Shown piece by piece: positions 27,252-34,711 of a DNA stretch of 51,999 bases; the stretch's first letter is position 1, and every line of letters begins with the position of its first letter. Below the pieces are notes generated by a model. It was not told the DNA's origin. It saw nothing but the letters and a program-made list of their open reading frames with translations, and did no database searches. The stretch lies in the IMG/VR virus record IMGVR_UViG_3300045742_000120, positions 1 to 51,999 of that record. The stretch is one strand, 5' to 3'. The position numbers and the translations under genes are program-made. The DNA is from a virus.

Positions 27252-27695
27252 ATGGACAGCACGTACAAGAATTCATCATATCTAAAAAATTTTTCCATGA
27301 ACAAGTTGTTGACCTCGGAGTGGGTACTTGGTTACCTCTCCGCGATGGCTGGCTGGCTGATGGCTTTTATTATCCCTATTTCTGCTTTTCTTTTGTTTAC
27401 CGTTTTCCTCGTTGTTTGTGACTTGTTTACCGGCACAATGGCTGCCAGGCACAGGGAAGAAACGATAAGCTCAAAAGGGCTGCGCAGGACGGTCGAAAAG
27501 ATAGTATTATATTTTATTGCAATCCTAGCAAGTGAAGGGATGAGCATTGTCTTTATGCCTAAAATACCGATAAGTTATGTCACTGCCTTTGCTATAGGTA
27601 TAACTGAGTTTAGGTCAAACATCGAAAATATTGAAGCCGTCACAGGCGTCAATATTTGGAAGTTTATCAAAGACCGACTTAACCCAAACAAATAA
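27252..27695 (+). CDS. Phage holin
   Basis: A 147-residue membrane protein. It has three hydrophobic stretches (about 30-60, 80-100, 105-120) and the pattern of the Phage_holin_4 family: VVCDLFTGTMAA, a basic loop (RHREETISSKGLRRTVEK), and a conserved end (ITEFRSNIENIEAVTGVN). Holins form the lesions that time lysis. A second ATG at 27297 (MNKLLTS) could give a shorter form; dual-start holin and antiholin are known, so both may be used. Confidence 0.8.
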   Translation: MDSTYKNSSYLKNFSMNKLLTSEWVLGYLSAMAGWLMAFIIPISAFLLFTVFLVVCDLFTGTMAARHREETISSKGLRRTVEKIVLYFIAILASEGMSIVFMPKIPISYVTAFAIGITEFRSNIENIEAVTGVNIWKFIKDRLNPNK

Positions 27696-27720
27696 ATTTT
27701 CCATTTAAAAAGCTTTTACG

Positions 27721-28134
27721 ATGATTAACAAAATTTTCGAATTTAAAAAGCGTGCAGCACTAATGATGCTGCTATTGCTTGTCGCATTGACGCTGCCACT
27801 ATTTGGGCAGGTGCCTATTGATACCACAGGGGTAGCCGATGGGCCGTTTCCGGACGGTGTTACATTACCGGGGATGCTTAACCTGCACCAAGTTATTTTC
27901 GGTGCCCTGACTATCCTGTGGGGTTTTGTAGCGAAACCTTTGGGGCTTAAGGGCGACAAAGTGCCCTTTATTTTTGTCGTCTTGGCCGGTGCTGCTGTCC
28001 TGGCTATTGTCGCTGTCAGTTTTGGCTTCGGCAGCCTGTGGCAATATATTTTTCCTTTCCTTTCTGCCATTGGCATCTATGACCTCCTTTTCAAAGGAGG
28101 TAAAAAGCTAATCGAAGCCACGCCAAAAGAGTAA
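27721..28134 (+). CDS. Second holin-like membrane protein
   Basis: A 137-residue protein with an N-terminal signal or membrane segment (residues 12-30), two more hydrophobic stretches (55-70 and 80-115) and a charged tail (KGGKKLIEATPKE). Size and place after the holin suggest an antiholin or second holin. It ends the operon; two hairpins follow. Confidence 0.55.
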   Translation: MINKIFEFKKRAALMMLLLLVALTLPLFGQVPIDTTGVADGPFPDGVTLPGMLNLHQVIFGALTILWGFVAKPLGLKGDKVPFIFVVLAGAAVLAIVAVSFGFGSLWQYIFPFLSAIGIYDLLFKGGKKLIEATPKE

Positions 28135-28156
28135 GTTTGTTGGATGGGATTGGCAT

Positions 28157-28188
28157 GGCGACAAAGCCAAAAAAGGTGCTTTGTCGCC
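28157..28188 (+). terminator. Perfect 11-bp hairpin after the lysis operon
   Basis: GGCGACAAAGC (28157-28167) pairs perfectly with GCTTTGTCGCC (28178-28188), loop of ten bases with an A-run. No T-run follows on the plus strand. It may act with the next hairpin, or protect the mRNA 3' end. Confidence 0.5.
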
Positions 28189-28218
28189 AACTTTAAACAA
28201 GCTAGAACATAAAAAAAT

Positions 28219-28246
28219 GGGCTGCTCACTTAACCGTGGGCAGCCC
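28219..28246 (+). terminator. Rho-independent terminator, possibly two-way
   Basis: GGGCTGCTCAC (28219-28229) pairs with GTGGGCAGCCC (28236-28246), one wobble pair, six-base loop. Seven A precede it and TTAATAATT follows, so it could stop transcription from either side. Confidence 0.65.
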
Positions 28247-28332
28247 TTAATAATTAATGATAACAGCCCCAAAAGGAAGGGGTGTGAGTACCACCAATTT
28301 AGCAGGGGCAAAATACTTTTTATATCGCACAC

Positions 28333-28363
28333 TTGCAATTATCATCGCCTTGTCGTACTATTG
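28333..28363 (+). promoter_or_regulatory. Candidate promoter for the membrane-protein operon
   Basis: TTG (28333-28335), 20 bases, then TACTATTG (28356-28363), seven of eight bases of TAnnTTTG. It lies 30 bases before the start at 28394 and after two hairpins, where a new transcript is expected. The 28135-28393 gap holds nothing else but the repeated 12-mer ACCAATTTAGCA at 28293 and 28379. Confidence 0.35.
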
Positions 28364-28393
28364 CATTAACGTTATTACACCAATTTAGCAAAA

Positions 28394-29083
28394 ATGATAA
28401 CAGAAATGACAATAGCAACAGCCTTTGAGTTGTATGGTTTACCTAGCTGGAATGCACTTTCTAAGAAGGTGAAATACGCTAAGACCACCGGAAAGCTTGA
28501 CCAAAGCGTACCACACTATAAGGATAGCCCATTTACGGAAGCTACTGCTGAGGCACTAGGTTTGTCGCTTGTCGTTGGCAATACGCCAAAGCCAGAAATG
28601 GAGCCAAAGCCATCACCGGAGCCAAAGCCAAGGCCAGTGCCAAAGCCAAAGCCAGTGCCAAAGCCAAAGCCAAATTCGCACCGGTGGCCAGTGCCAAAGC
28701 CAAAGCCAGTGCCAGCGCCGCCGACTGACCTGCAGGTTAAGTTGAGTGCGAACTGGCTTGTCGTTTGGGTTGTCTTTAGCCTTATCGTTTTGGATGGTGT
28801 TGCATTTGCTGTGATCGCCGACCGTTCACTTGCCGACGAGTTTGCCGCTGCACAGATTACCTTCTTTTACTTAGGTATCATGTCCGGTGTCGGAGCTGTG
28901 GTAATGTACTGCAGGATTGACCGGTTTGATACTGCTGAGGTGGCTAAATACATCTATGGAGCTTTGCAGTTTATCGTTTTCGAGGCTGCACTAGGTTTAG
29001 ATTTATTTGTTTGGGAAACCTGTATGACCTTTATGATTGTGGCTGTTGAAATGGGTGTGATGAGGTCAATACGTAAACCTTGA
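28394..29083 (+). CDS. Pro/Lys-repeat membrane protein
   Basis: A 229-residue protein with three parts: a small N-terminal domain (1-62), a PKPKPV-type repeat linker (about 65-115), and three hydrophobic segments (about 120-142, 152-172, 185-222). The linker resembles the rigid spacer of TonB-like or envelope-spanning proteins. The first domain would be on one side of the membrane and could reach across the periplasm. No family recognised; an envelope-spanning role is inference. Confidence 0.5.
   Translation: MITEMTIATAFELYGLPSWNALSKKVKYAKTTGKLDQSVPHYKDSPFTEATAEALGLSLVVGNTPKPEMEPKPSPEPKPRPVPKPKPVPKPKPNSHRWPVPKPKPVPAPPTDLQVKLSANWLVVWVVFSLIVLDGVAFAVIADRSLADEFAAAQITFFYLGIMSGVGAVVMYCRIDRFDTAEVAKYIYGALQFIVFEAALGLDLFVWETCMTFMIVAVEMGVMRSIRKP
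28585..28715 (+). repeat. Short coding repeats (CCAAAGCCAAAGCCAGTG type)
   Basis: Repeats of GCCAAAG / GCCAGTG units encoding Pro-Lys-Pro. The longest repeated unit, CCAGTGCCAAAGCCAAAG, recurs exactly twice within 70 bases. Such arrays change length readily by slippage, so linker length may vary between relatives. Confidence 0.75.
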
Positions 29084-29086
29084 CCG

Positions 29087-29662
29087 ATGGTTAGATTTAT
29101 ATTAGGCTTACTTTCTTTTGTTGTTATTGGGGTGCTGTGGCTGCTTAGGCTCATCCATGTGGCACGGTGGGATAATACTCCCTCACCTTACATGCAGCAA
29201 GAAGCAGAACCTAAGCCAGCACCCACAAAGCAGCAGGCAGCAGCACAGGATAATGTCAAGACCCTGCAGGTCGGTGAGGCTAAAATTAACAAGGCTGCTG
29301 AGTATGCCAGTTATATCGAGGAGGAGCTTAATGATGAGCAGGCTGATGGTGCTTGGGGCTTTACCAGGTATGATGGCCAGCATAAGACACCAAACCTTAC
29401 AGCGTGGAGCGATGCTGATGAGTATGTTATCAAACTGAAAGGCTTTACCACTGAGCGCACCCGGCAAAACTATATTGACGTTCGCCCGATGGTATTGCTA
29501 AAGGCTACGAACGTAAAAATCGCTGAGGCTTTTGGTAAGAAGATAAGTTGGGCTGAAACCTATGGTGGTGCCTGCAGGCTGATGGTTCGCATACGTTTGA
29601 AGGAATTGAATATTGACGAAAACAGCCACTCCCCCACCGAGGAAGAGGCTTTTGAATGCTAG
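29087..29662 (+). CDS. Membrane-anchored protein, unknown
   Basis: A 191-residue protein starting three bases after the upstream stop. One N-terminal membrane segment (residues 3-20), a Pro/Gln-rich linker (35-55), then a soluble domain with a beta-rich core (EYVIKLKGFTTERTRQNYID). The C-terminus is acidic. Not recognised. Confidence 0.5.
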   Translation: MVRFILGLLSFVVIGVLWLLRLIHVARWDNTPSPYMQQEAEPKPAPTKQQAAAQDNVKTLQVGEAKINKAAEYASYIEEELNDEQADGAWGFTRYDGQHKTPNLTAWSDADEYVIKLKGFTTERTRQNYIDVRPMVLLKATNVKIAEAFGKKISWAETYGGACRLMVRIRLKELNIDENSHSPTEEEAFEC

Positions 29663-29715
29663 TTAACCCTTATTTTACCCTGTATTCTTTTCATTTTGTT
29701 GTAAATCAATAAGTT

Positions 29716-30108
29716 ATGAAAGGGTACAAACCTCTTTTTACACCCCAAATGCACCCCAAAACACCCCAAAAAGAATGCGGGGGAGGGGCTTGTAATGCCT
29801 GCAGGGGCCACCGGAGCGTATTTATGACTGACCCTGAGGGGAAGGTGGTAATAGTTGTGGAGGCTACGCTTATCGGGGCCGTGGTGGCTGCAATGGCTGT
29901 GGTGGCTACAATGGGTTTTACCTGTTACTTAACTATACTGCAGTTAGACAAGGCTATTACATTTGCCAGGCACAGGCAGGATGCTGTAATATTGCTTAGT
30001 GTGCTGCTGGCTGTTGTGGTTGGCACGACTGCACTGCTATACTTTTTATTTAACGCTGGAAAAAATATTGAAGAAGATGGAAAACACAAATCCGAAGACC
30101 TGGTATAA
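29716..30108 (+). CDS. Two-span membrane protein with N-terminal Cys motif
   Basis: A 130-residue protein. Cys21, Cys26 and Cys29 (CGGGACNAC) lie in a cytosolic-looking N-terminus and could bind metal. Two membrane segments follow (about 44-70 and 90-113). The end overlaps the next gene by 32 bases. Not recognised. Confidence 0.5.
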   Translation: MKGYKPLFTPQMHPKTPQKECGGGACNACRGHRSVFMTDPEGKVVIVVEATLIGAVVAAMAVVATMGFTCYLTILQLDKAITFARHRQDAVILLSVLLAVVVGTTALLYFLFNAGKNIEEDGKHKSEDLV

Positions 30109-30694
30109 CCTGGCTATATTTTATGCCCTTATTAGCTTAGTTTTGGTAGCCCTGCCACACGATATGAAGTTTAATAGCATGAAGTTTACGGCAAAGGAAA
30201 AGGATGCCTTTGCTATCCTTGTGCCCATGGCTGTATTTATTGTCCATGCCTGGCTGCTGTATGGCCGCAAAACCCTGCTGCCTTATGGTAAGGCTTTTAT
30301 GAATATTGTGGTTATCGATTGGGGGCCGTTCGGTTCAAAGGGCTTTGAGCTGCCTGAACACCTTTGTACCCCTTTCCCCCATTGGGTAGCCTGTGGGCCG
30401 GACATGGTAAGCCAGACGGCACTCTATGTGGAACAGGGGCTTAAGTTGGCTAAAAACGAAAGGTATTTAGACCCGCCAATAGAATCACTGCGCATTGTGG
30501 TGAAAAAGGTTTATTTTCGCACAGGTGAAAGGTGTAACGAAAGCCCGGAGGAGTACATTAAATTTGTTACTGAAATGCTAGAGGCTGAGCGTTTGGCCTT
30601 TTTTAAGGTAATAGATGAGGGTAAGGACATTGACCCGGAGTGGCTGGAAAAGAACTACCTGCAGCCCGGCTATAATGGTTCACGGCTTTCATAA
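30077..30694 (+). CDS. Membrane protein with soluble C-terminal domain
   Basis: A 205-residue protein. ATG 30077 is the best start; the frame is open upstream inside the previous gene. Two membrane segments (about 10-27 and 45-65) precede a 140-residue soluble domain (from WGPFGSKGFELPEH) with no known motif. It is the last gene before a strong terminator. Confidence 0.5.
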   Translation: MENTNPKTWYNLAIFYALISLVLVALPHDMKFNSMKFTAKEKDAFAILVPMAVFIVHAWLLYGRKTLLPYGKAFMNIVVIDWGPFGSKGFELPEHLCTPFPHWVACGPDMVSQTALYVEQGLKLAKNERYLDPPIESLRIVVKKVYFRTGERCNESPEEYIKFVTEMLEAERLAFFKVIDEGKDIDPEWLEKNYLQPGYNGSRLS

Positions 30695-30736
30695 GAAGGT
30701 AGAAGTAAGTTTTTTCATTTTGTTTTGTTTGTTTTG

Positions 30737-30764
30737 CCCGGTGTTAATAGCACCGGGTTTTTTT
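30737..30764 (+). terminator. Strong Rho-independent terminator
   Basis: CCCGGTG (30737-30743) pairs perfectly with CACCGGG (30751-30757), followed by seven T. It separates late from early regions. Confidence 0.9.
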
Positions 30765-30777
30765 ATGCCAAAAAAAA

Positions 30778-30800
30778 AGCTGCACCGGGGGGATGCAGCT
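30778..30800 (-). terminator. Minus-strand terminator
   Basis: AGCTGCA (30778-30784) pairs with TGCAGCT (30794-30800), and a run of A directly before it becomes a T-run on the minus strand. No minus-strand gene is seen nearby, so it may stop antisense transcripts or be one half of a two-way barrier. Confidence 0.55.
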
Positions 30801-30875
30801 TGTTAACTATTAAGAGATACAAACAATAACAGGTCAAAAATATAAATAATAATCGAGCTACCGAAATAAAAATAA

Positions 30876-30924
30876 AGTTTTATTATAAAAGGTTTGGAAG
30901 TTTTATAATAAAACTATATATTTG
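30876..30924 (+). promoter_or_regulatory. Early promoter with double operator, copy 1
   Basis: A perfect 15-bp inverted repeat: AGTTTTATTATAAAA (30876-30890) and its complement at 30901-30915. TTTG (30893-30896), 20 bases, and TATATTTG (30917-30924) form an ideal Bacteroidota promoter. The -33 box lies between the two arms and the spacer holds the second arm. Each arm is itself nearly palindromic (TTTTATwATAAAA), so two repressor dimers could bind and block the promoter. The 42 bases at 30873-30914 recur exactly at 32903-32944. Confidence 0.8.
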
Positions 30925-30975
30925 TGGGGTACTTAGCAAGTAGGTGCAAATTGATACAAACAAAACCACAGCAAA

Positions 30976-31365
30976 ATGACAGCTTTTAACCACAACTTAA
31001 TATTTAAAGGTGCTACACCGGTAAAACTTAACCGGATTGATATTATGCGCAAGGTGGCAGTATTTGCCCGCCAAATATTACGCCACAACCAAGACCTGAC
31101 ACTTTCCGAGGCGATGTATTACGCTTGGGATGAAATGAAAAAATTTGGTAGCGAGTACCGGCTTATTAAGTTTACTAAGACGAACGGGGAAATAGTAAGC
31201 CGTATTGTAACAGCAGCCCCGGCACATACAATAATAAAAGTAAAAGGCACAGGCAGGCCACTAAAGCCCGGCCAGGTGTGGTTCTGTGATGTGGCCAGGC
31301 TGCAAAGTGGCAAGCGTGGTGCAGCGATCTCAACTTATACTAACAATATTATCGAACAATTTTAA
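30976..31365 (+). CDS. Small early protein, possible SH3-like / DUF2693-like
   Basis: A 129-residue protein, first gene after the early promoter, with an A-rich leader. The N-terminal helix region (RKVAVFARQILRHNQDLTLS) and the later beta part (LIKFTKTNGEIVSRIVTA ... VWFCDV) recall small SH3-barrel proteins frequent in Bacteroidota phages. Function is unknown; family placement is tentative. Confidence 0.5.
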   Translation: MTAFNHNLIFKGATPVKLNRIDIMRKVAVFARQILRHNQDLTLSEAMYYAWDEMKKFGSEYRLIKFTKTNGEIVSRIVTAAPAHTIIKVKGTGRPLKPGQVWFCDVARLQSGKRGAAISTYTNNIIEQF

Positions 31366-31377
31366 ACAGCAATAACA

Positions 31378-31596
31378 ATGGAAAATAACAAGATTGAACA
31401 ACTGCAAGAACTATTCCCTGACTGGAAAATAACCCCGGCCAATGGCCACCGGACACACGTTGCAAGGATTGACCATAAGTCATACAAGGCATGGATTAAT
31501 ATTTACCAAGAGGCCTTCTATGTTAATGGCAGCGATAGCAATATGGTACCGATTAACGCTAAGCTGCTGGAAATGATTGATGCCATTAGGGGGTAA
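31378..31596 (+). CDS. Small early protein, unknown
   Basis: A 72-residue protein preceded by an A-rich leader (CAATAACAATG). Compact alpha/beta composition with no motif I know. Member of the early operon from the 30876 promoter. Confidence 0.5.
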   Translation: MENNKIEQLQELFPDWKITPANGHRTHVARIDHKSYKAWINIYQEAFYVNGSDSNMVPINAKLLEMIDAIRG

Positions 31597-31612
31597 AATA
31601 AATAATAAACCC

Positions 31613-31638
31613 GGTGGTGCCTGCGCTATGGCACCACC
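31613..31638 (+). promoter_or_regulatory. Intergenic hairpin, GGTGCC family
   Basis: GGTGGTGCC (31613-31621) pairs perfectly with GGCACCACC (31630-31638), eight-base loop, no T-run. It lies between a stop codon and an A-rich leader. Four other hairpins with the same GGTGCC/GGCACC core occur in comparable places. Confidence 0.55.
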
Positions 31639-31654
31639 ACCAAATAACAGCAAA

Positions 31655-31906
31655 ATGAAAATGCCAGATTATACAAGCAATGCAGCAGCATTTATAAAAT
31701 TCCACGGGATTACAGACATGGCCGAAATTACCGGTGTTGTACTGTATTACTCCCTGCTGGAATGGGGCCAAACGATGCACCAGTACCACGATGAGGCTAA
31801 GCGTTACTGCTACCAGCTAACAGATGGAACAATAGGCACAAGGCCGAAATGCACCACTGACAGGATAGTGGAGCAGGTGCTTAATATTAACAAGCAAAAC
31901 AAATAG
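31655..31906 (+). CDS. Small early protein, unknown
   Basis: An 83-residue protein. The start at ATG 31655 follows an A-rich leader (AACAGCAAAATG) and the hairpin; the upstream extension overlaps the previous gene and is unlikely. Contains MAEITGVVLYYSLLEWGQTM, probably a helix. No family recognised. Confidence 0.5.
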   Translation: MKMPDYTSNAAAFIKFHGITDMAEITGVVLYYSLLEWGQTMHQYHDEAKRYCYQLTDGTIGTRPKCTTDRIVEQVLNINKQNK

Positions 31907-31909
31907 ACC

Positions 31910-32137
31910 ATGCCTTTAAAATTTGAAGACCAGCCACAGGATGTGCAGCAGCACTATAAAGATACTGCACAGGGGTTTATTGATAATGACCTGTATTTCT
32001 GTACTCGACTTTGGGATGCCTGGCTATACGGTACCATGAGTGAAGATGATTTTGTGCAGGCTAAACACGATGAGGACTTTATTAATGACCTGGCTGAGCT
32101 ATTATTTACCACAGCAAACAACCAACAAAATGGCTAA
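31910..32137 (+). CDS. Small acidic early protein
   Basis: A 75-residue acidic, helical protein (many Asp and Glu) three bases after the previous gene. It overlaps the next gene by eight bases. Acidic small early proteins are sometimes DNA mimics or host-enzyme inhibitors, but nothing here proves that. Confidence 0.5.
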   Translation: MPLKFEDQPQDVQQHYKDTAQGFIDNDLYFCTRLWDAWLYGTMSEDDFVQAKHDEDFINDLAELLFTTANNQQNG

Positions 32138-32426
32138 CAAGAAAAATGACTGCTATACGTGCAGACACCGGCAAACAATACCGGGTTCGGCTCACAGTGC
32201 TTGCGGGCACCCAATGTTTGACACCTTTGAACAGAAAATGTCTTTTGCCATGCTGGCAGCCACCGGCAAAATAACAGGCATAACAGCCACCAATAAAGCA
32301 GATGGACACACCTGGGATATGATCACTTTTAACCCCATTGGTGTGCGTGGGGGTTGGTGCAGCTACCCCGTAAACTTTGACCCGGTTTGGGTGGAGTGCC
32401 GGTTACCACTAAAGGAAGAAGAATAA
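32130..32426 (+). CDS. Small Cys-rich protein, probable zinc binder
   Basis: A 98-residue protein; start ATG 32130 follows an A-rich leader (ACCAACAAAATG). CYTC near residue 8 and CGHP near residue 25 form a likely zinc-knuckle pair, with a later single Cys. Function unknown. Confidence 0.5.
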   Translation: MANKKNDCYTCRHRQTIPGSAHSACGHPMFDTFEQKMSFAMLAATGKITGITATNKADGHTWDMITFNPIGVRGGWCSYPVNFDPVWVECRLPLKEEE

Positions 32427-32454
32427 TTTTTAACCATTATAACAAACAATAACA

Positions 32455-32835
32455 ATGAAATATTTGAGCGATTACATGAGCGACAAGCAGACAGCTTTAT
32501 TTAAAAAGACCGGATCCTTTTTTGCCTTTGGGCGAAAGCAGTTTGAGGAAAAAAGGGTAGAGGGTGTAAAATATTATAACATGGGTGCCGGTTTACTGTG
32601 CCCTAAAGAAACGGCAAAGGAGCTGTCTGATGGCCTTGATAAGATATACGTTGAGGCTATTGCACAGGATATGGAAGAAAATGGCAAAAAGGCCATCATC
32701 CTGCGGGAGCTTGGAAATCACGAATGCTGGTATACGGGCGACCCTGAGCCATGTGTTGATAAGCTTAAGGATTACCCCATTACAAAGGAAGAAGTGTGGA
32801 AGGTTTTTAAAAATAAAAAGGCTGTGCTAGAGTAA
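32455..32835 (+). CDS. Conserved-looking small early protein
   Basis: A 126-residue protein with a classic leader (AACAAACAATAACAATG). FFAFGRKQFEEKR and MGAGLLCPKETAKEL look like conserved motifs seen in small proteins of Bacteroidota phages, whose role is unknown. It ends the first early operon. Confidence 0.5.
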   Translation: MKYLSDYMSDKQTALFKKTGSFFAFGRKQFEEKRVEGVKYYNMGAGLLCPKETAKELSDGLDKIYVEAIAQDMEENGKKAIILRELGNHECWYTGDPEPCVDKLKDYPITKEEVWKVFKNKKAVLE

Positions 32836-32858
32836 GCACACCAGCACAAGCAAAGTAC

Positions 32859-32893
32859 AAAGGCTGCGCCATTAAACCGGTGCAGCCTTTTTT
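32859..32893 (+). terminator. Rho-independent terminator
   Basis: AAAGGCTGCGCC (32859-32870) pairs with GGTGCAGCCTTT (32879-32890), one wobble pair, eight-base loop, ending in six T. It closes the first early operon just before the second operator-promoter. Confidence 0.85.
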
Positions 32894-32906
32894 AATTTAT
32901 TTTAAA

Positions 32907-32954
32907 GTTTTATTATAAAAGGTTTGGAAGTTTTATAATAAAACATTACCTTTA
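32907..32954 (+). promoter_or_regulatory. Early promoter with double operator, copy 2
   Basis: A perfect 14-bp inverted repeat: 32907-32920 and 32931-32944. TTTG (32923-32926), 20 bases, TACCTTTA (32947-32954, seven of eight bases of TAnnTTTG). The upstream 42 bases equal copy 1; only the -7 box differs, which would make this promoter weaker. Confidence 0.75.
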
Positions 32955-32998
32955 CGTTATACTTAACAACAAAGCCGAAAGGCATAAAACCTAAAAAG

Positions 32999-33205
32999 AT
33001 GCAAGACCAAACTGTAGCAATTCACGAAAGCAAAAACAGCGAAAAGGTTGTTCGTTTTGAAAACCTTTCAAACTTTAAAAAGCCATTCCGCAAAGCTTAC
33101 GATAATGGGTGCATACACGGTGTGTATGAAAATAAAGCGGGTAACGTTGTGGCTGTTGATATATGGGGTGGAAAGATTAAGAAAGTTATTAAAGGGCAAC
33201 GGTAA
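32999..33205 (+). CDS. Small early protein, unknown
   Basis: A 68-residue basic protein, first gene of the second early unit. The C-terminal half is beta-rich (GCIHGVYENKAGNVVAVDIW). No family recognised. Confidence 0.5.
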   Translation: MQDQTVAIHESKNSEKVVRFENLSNFKKPFRKAYDNGCIHGVYENKAGNVVAVDIWGGKIKKVIKGQR

Positions 33206-33211
33206 ACAACA

Positions 33212-33261
33212 GGTGCCCCGCCAATAGGAACCCGACCAGTGGTAGCCGACAACGGGGCACC
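33212..33261 (+). promoter_or_regulatory. Intergenic hairpin, GGTGCC family
   Basis: GGTGCCCCG (33212-33220) pairs perfectly with CGGGGCACC (33253-33261) around a 32-base loop, followed by ATTTTAAC. It begins TAAACAACAGGTGCC at the stop codon, the same 15 bases that open the hairpin at 36881. Weak terminator or RNA-processing element. Confidence 0.5.
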
Positions 33262-33291
33262 ATTTTAACAATTAAGCATAACAAACAAGCG

Positions 33292-33717
33292 ATGAAAAAT
33301 TTACTAAAAGCATTGAAACTTAACAGCCAATTAATAGAGGCTATTGAAAACATGAACACTTGTTTAAATGACCCAATGAACGGCTGCCCTGGCGACTTTG
33401 TTGATGACTTTATGCCAGGTATCGCAAAGCTAGAACTAGAGGCCAACGATGCCCTGCACCTTCTTGGTGAACCTGGCAAAAAAATAGTAGAGCTGCAGGG
33501 GTACATTTTACAGGGTGCTGTCCAGTACCGGGAAACCTATATGGATAACCTTTATTTTGGCAGTGATAATGACCCAATTATTAATGCGATGGAAAAGTAT
33601 TATAACTGGCTTTTCTTTTTACCGGGTACACTGAGGCAGGCTGCTGCTTTTTATATTGTTATTAAGCAGGTCGCCGATGCCTATGGTGATGACGAAACCC
33701 GTGGCTTACCATTTTAA
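33292..33717 (+). CDS. Helical early protein, unknown
   Basis: A 141-residue, mostly helical, acidic protein with an A-rich leader. It contains YYNWLFFLPGTLRQAAAFYI (about residues 104-123), a hydrophobic helix that may be buried rather than membrane-spanning. Not recognised. Confidence 0.5.
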   Translation: MKNLLKALKLNSQLIEAIENMNTCLNDPMNGCPGDFVDDFMPGIAKLELEANDALHLLGEPGKKIVELQGYILQGAVQYRETYMDNLYFGSDNDPIINAMEKYYNWLFFLPGTLRQAAAFYIVIKQVADAYGDDETRGLPF

Positions 33718-33744
33718 ACAATACCATACAAACCTAAAGCGATA

Positions 33745-34050
33745 ATGAAAAGGTATATGACAACCCCCTGCAGTAATTGCCCGATGCGAAAGGACTGCTT
33801 ACCTGGCTGGCTTGGTGGGGAGCGTATGGCTGAGATACTGGAAAGCGAAAGCTTTGTTTGCCATAAGACCATAGGGGGCGACGAGGGCGACCTTAAGCAG
33901 TGTGCCGGGTATATGCACTTAGCAGGTGATAGAAGCTTGTTTGTGCGCATTACAAAGGCTACAGGCTATAAATTAAACTTAGTTAACCGGGGCTTAATTT
34001 TTGACAATCCAGAGGACTGTATTAAGCACCACAAAAGAGATAACGAATGA
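33745..34050 (+). CDS. Small Cys-rich protein, DUF6283-like
   Basis: A 101-residue protein. PCSNCPMRKDCLPGW (from residue 8), then SFVCHK (about 37) and QCAGYMHL (about 52) give a C-x2-C ... C-H ... C pattern, resembling small proteins grouped as DUF6283 that probably bind a metal or Fe-S centre. Role in phages unknown. Overlaps the next gene by ATGA. Confidence 0.5.
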   Translation: MKRYMTTPCSNCPMRKDCLPGWLGGERMAEILESESFVCHKTIGGDEGDLKQCAGYMHLAGDRSLFVRITKATGYKLNLVNRGLIFDNPEDCIKHHKRDNE

Positions 34051-34319
34051 TACTGATTAACCGTGAAACCTTATATGCTGCTGTGGCAGCTTACAACACC
34101 AAAAGCATACAATCGGACGATGACCTGCTTAGGTTTGCACTGCGCAAAGACCTGATATCGATACCGGCAAAGGTGTTGAAAAAAGAGGTTAACACTTTAG
34201 TAGAAAACAGTGAGCTAACAATTGAGCAGCATGAAACGCTGATGGCCTGCATCAACTGTGGCGACCTTAGCAGGGTGATGAATAATAAAAAGCTTAAGAA
34301 CCTTATAAAAGTAAAGTGA
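34047..34319 (+). CDS. Small helical protein, unknown
   Basis: A 90-residue protein coupled by ATGA to the upstream gene. Helical, with a Lys-rich end. No motif recognised. Confidence 0.45.
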   Translation: MILINRETLYAAVAAYNTKSIQSDDDLLRFALRKDLISIPAKVLKKEVNTLVENSELTIEQHETLMACINCGDLSRVMNNKKLKNLIKVK

Positions 34320-34320
34320 T

Positions 34321-34551
34321 ATGAACCCGACCAACGTTAGCCAGGAACTACTCTTTGCAGGCTACACCCTTGCCTATAGTGATAATGAGTTAAGGGCAGC
34401 CAAAGATAATGCAGTGTATACTATTAAAACACTAGACGGGGTGCTGATGGTTTACAGCCGGTACCATGAGCCAATGGGTTATGAAAATTGGTGCTTTATT
34501 AACCGGGTGCAAAACCTGCTGTCACCTGCCAGTTATAAGCCAGGGAAATAA
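34321..34551 (+). CDS. Small early protein, unknown
   Basis: A 76-residue protein starting one base after the previous stop. Beta-rich in the middle (NAVYTIKTLDGVLMVYSRY). Not recognised. Last gene before the third operator-promoter. Confidence 0.45.
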   Translation: MNPTNVSQELLFAGYTLAYSDNELRAAKDNAVYTIKTLDGVLMVYSRYHEPMGYENWCFINRVQNLLSPASYKPGK

Positions 34552-34560
34552 ACCTACAAA

Positions 34561-34608
34561 GTTTTATAACAAAATACTTGTTTTGTTTTATTATAAAACG
34601 TACCTTTA
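34561..34608 (+). promoter_or_regulatory. Early promoter with double operator, copy 3 (diverged)
   Basis: GTTTTATAACAAAA (34561-34574) and TTTTATTATAAAAC (34586-34599) form a 13-of-14 inverted repeat. TTG (34578-34580), 20 bases, and TACCTTTA (34601-34608) give the promoter. Layout equals copies 1 and 2: one arm upstream of the -33 box, one in the spacer. Confidence 0.7.
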
Positions 34609-34662
34609 TCAGAACTTTTAGGTCGTCATTTTTTCATTTGGAGATTATGATTTGTTATTGGA

Positions 34663-34686
34663 GGCACCATTTGCGGTGCCTCTTTT
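34663..34686 (+). promoter_or_regulatory. Leader hairpin with T-run, GGTGCC family
   Basis: GAGGCACC (34663-34670) pairs with GGTGCCTC (34677-34684), six-base loop, followed by TTTT. It lies in the leader between the third early promoter and the start at 34712, so it may be an attenuator rather than an operon end. Confidence 0.55.
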
Positions 34687-34711
34687 AAGCCTAAAAAAAA
34701 CCATTATTACC

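Noticed and set aside
28181-28369. 62-codon plus-strand frame in the gap after the lysis genes
   Set aside because: It runs through two hairpins and the promoter candidate; composition is not protein-like and no leader is present.
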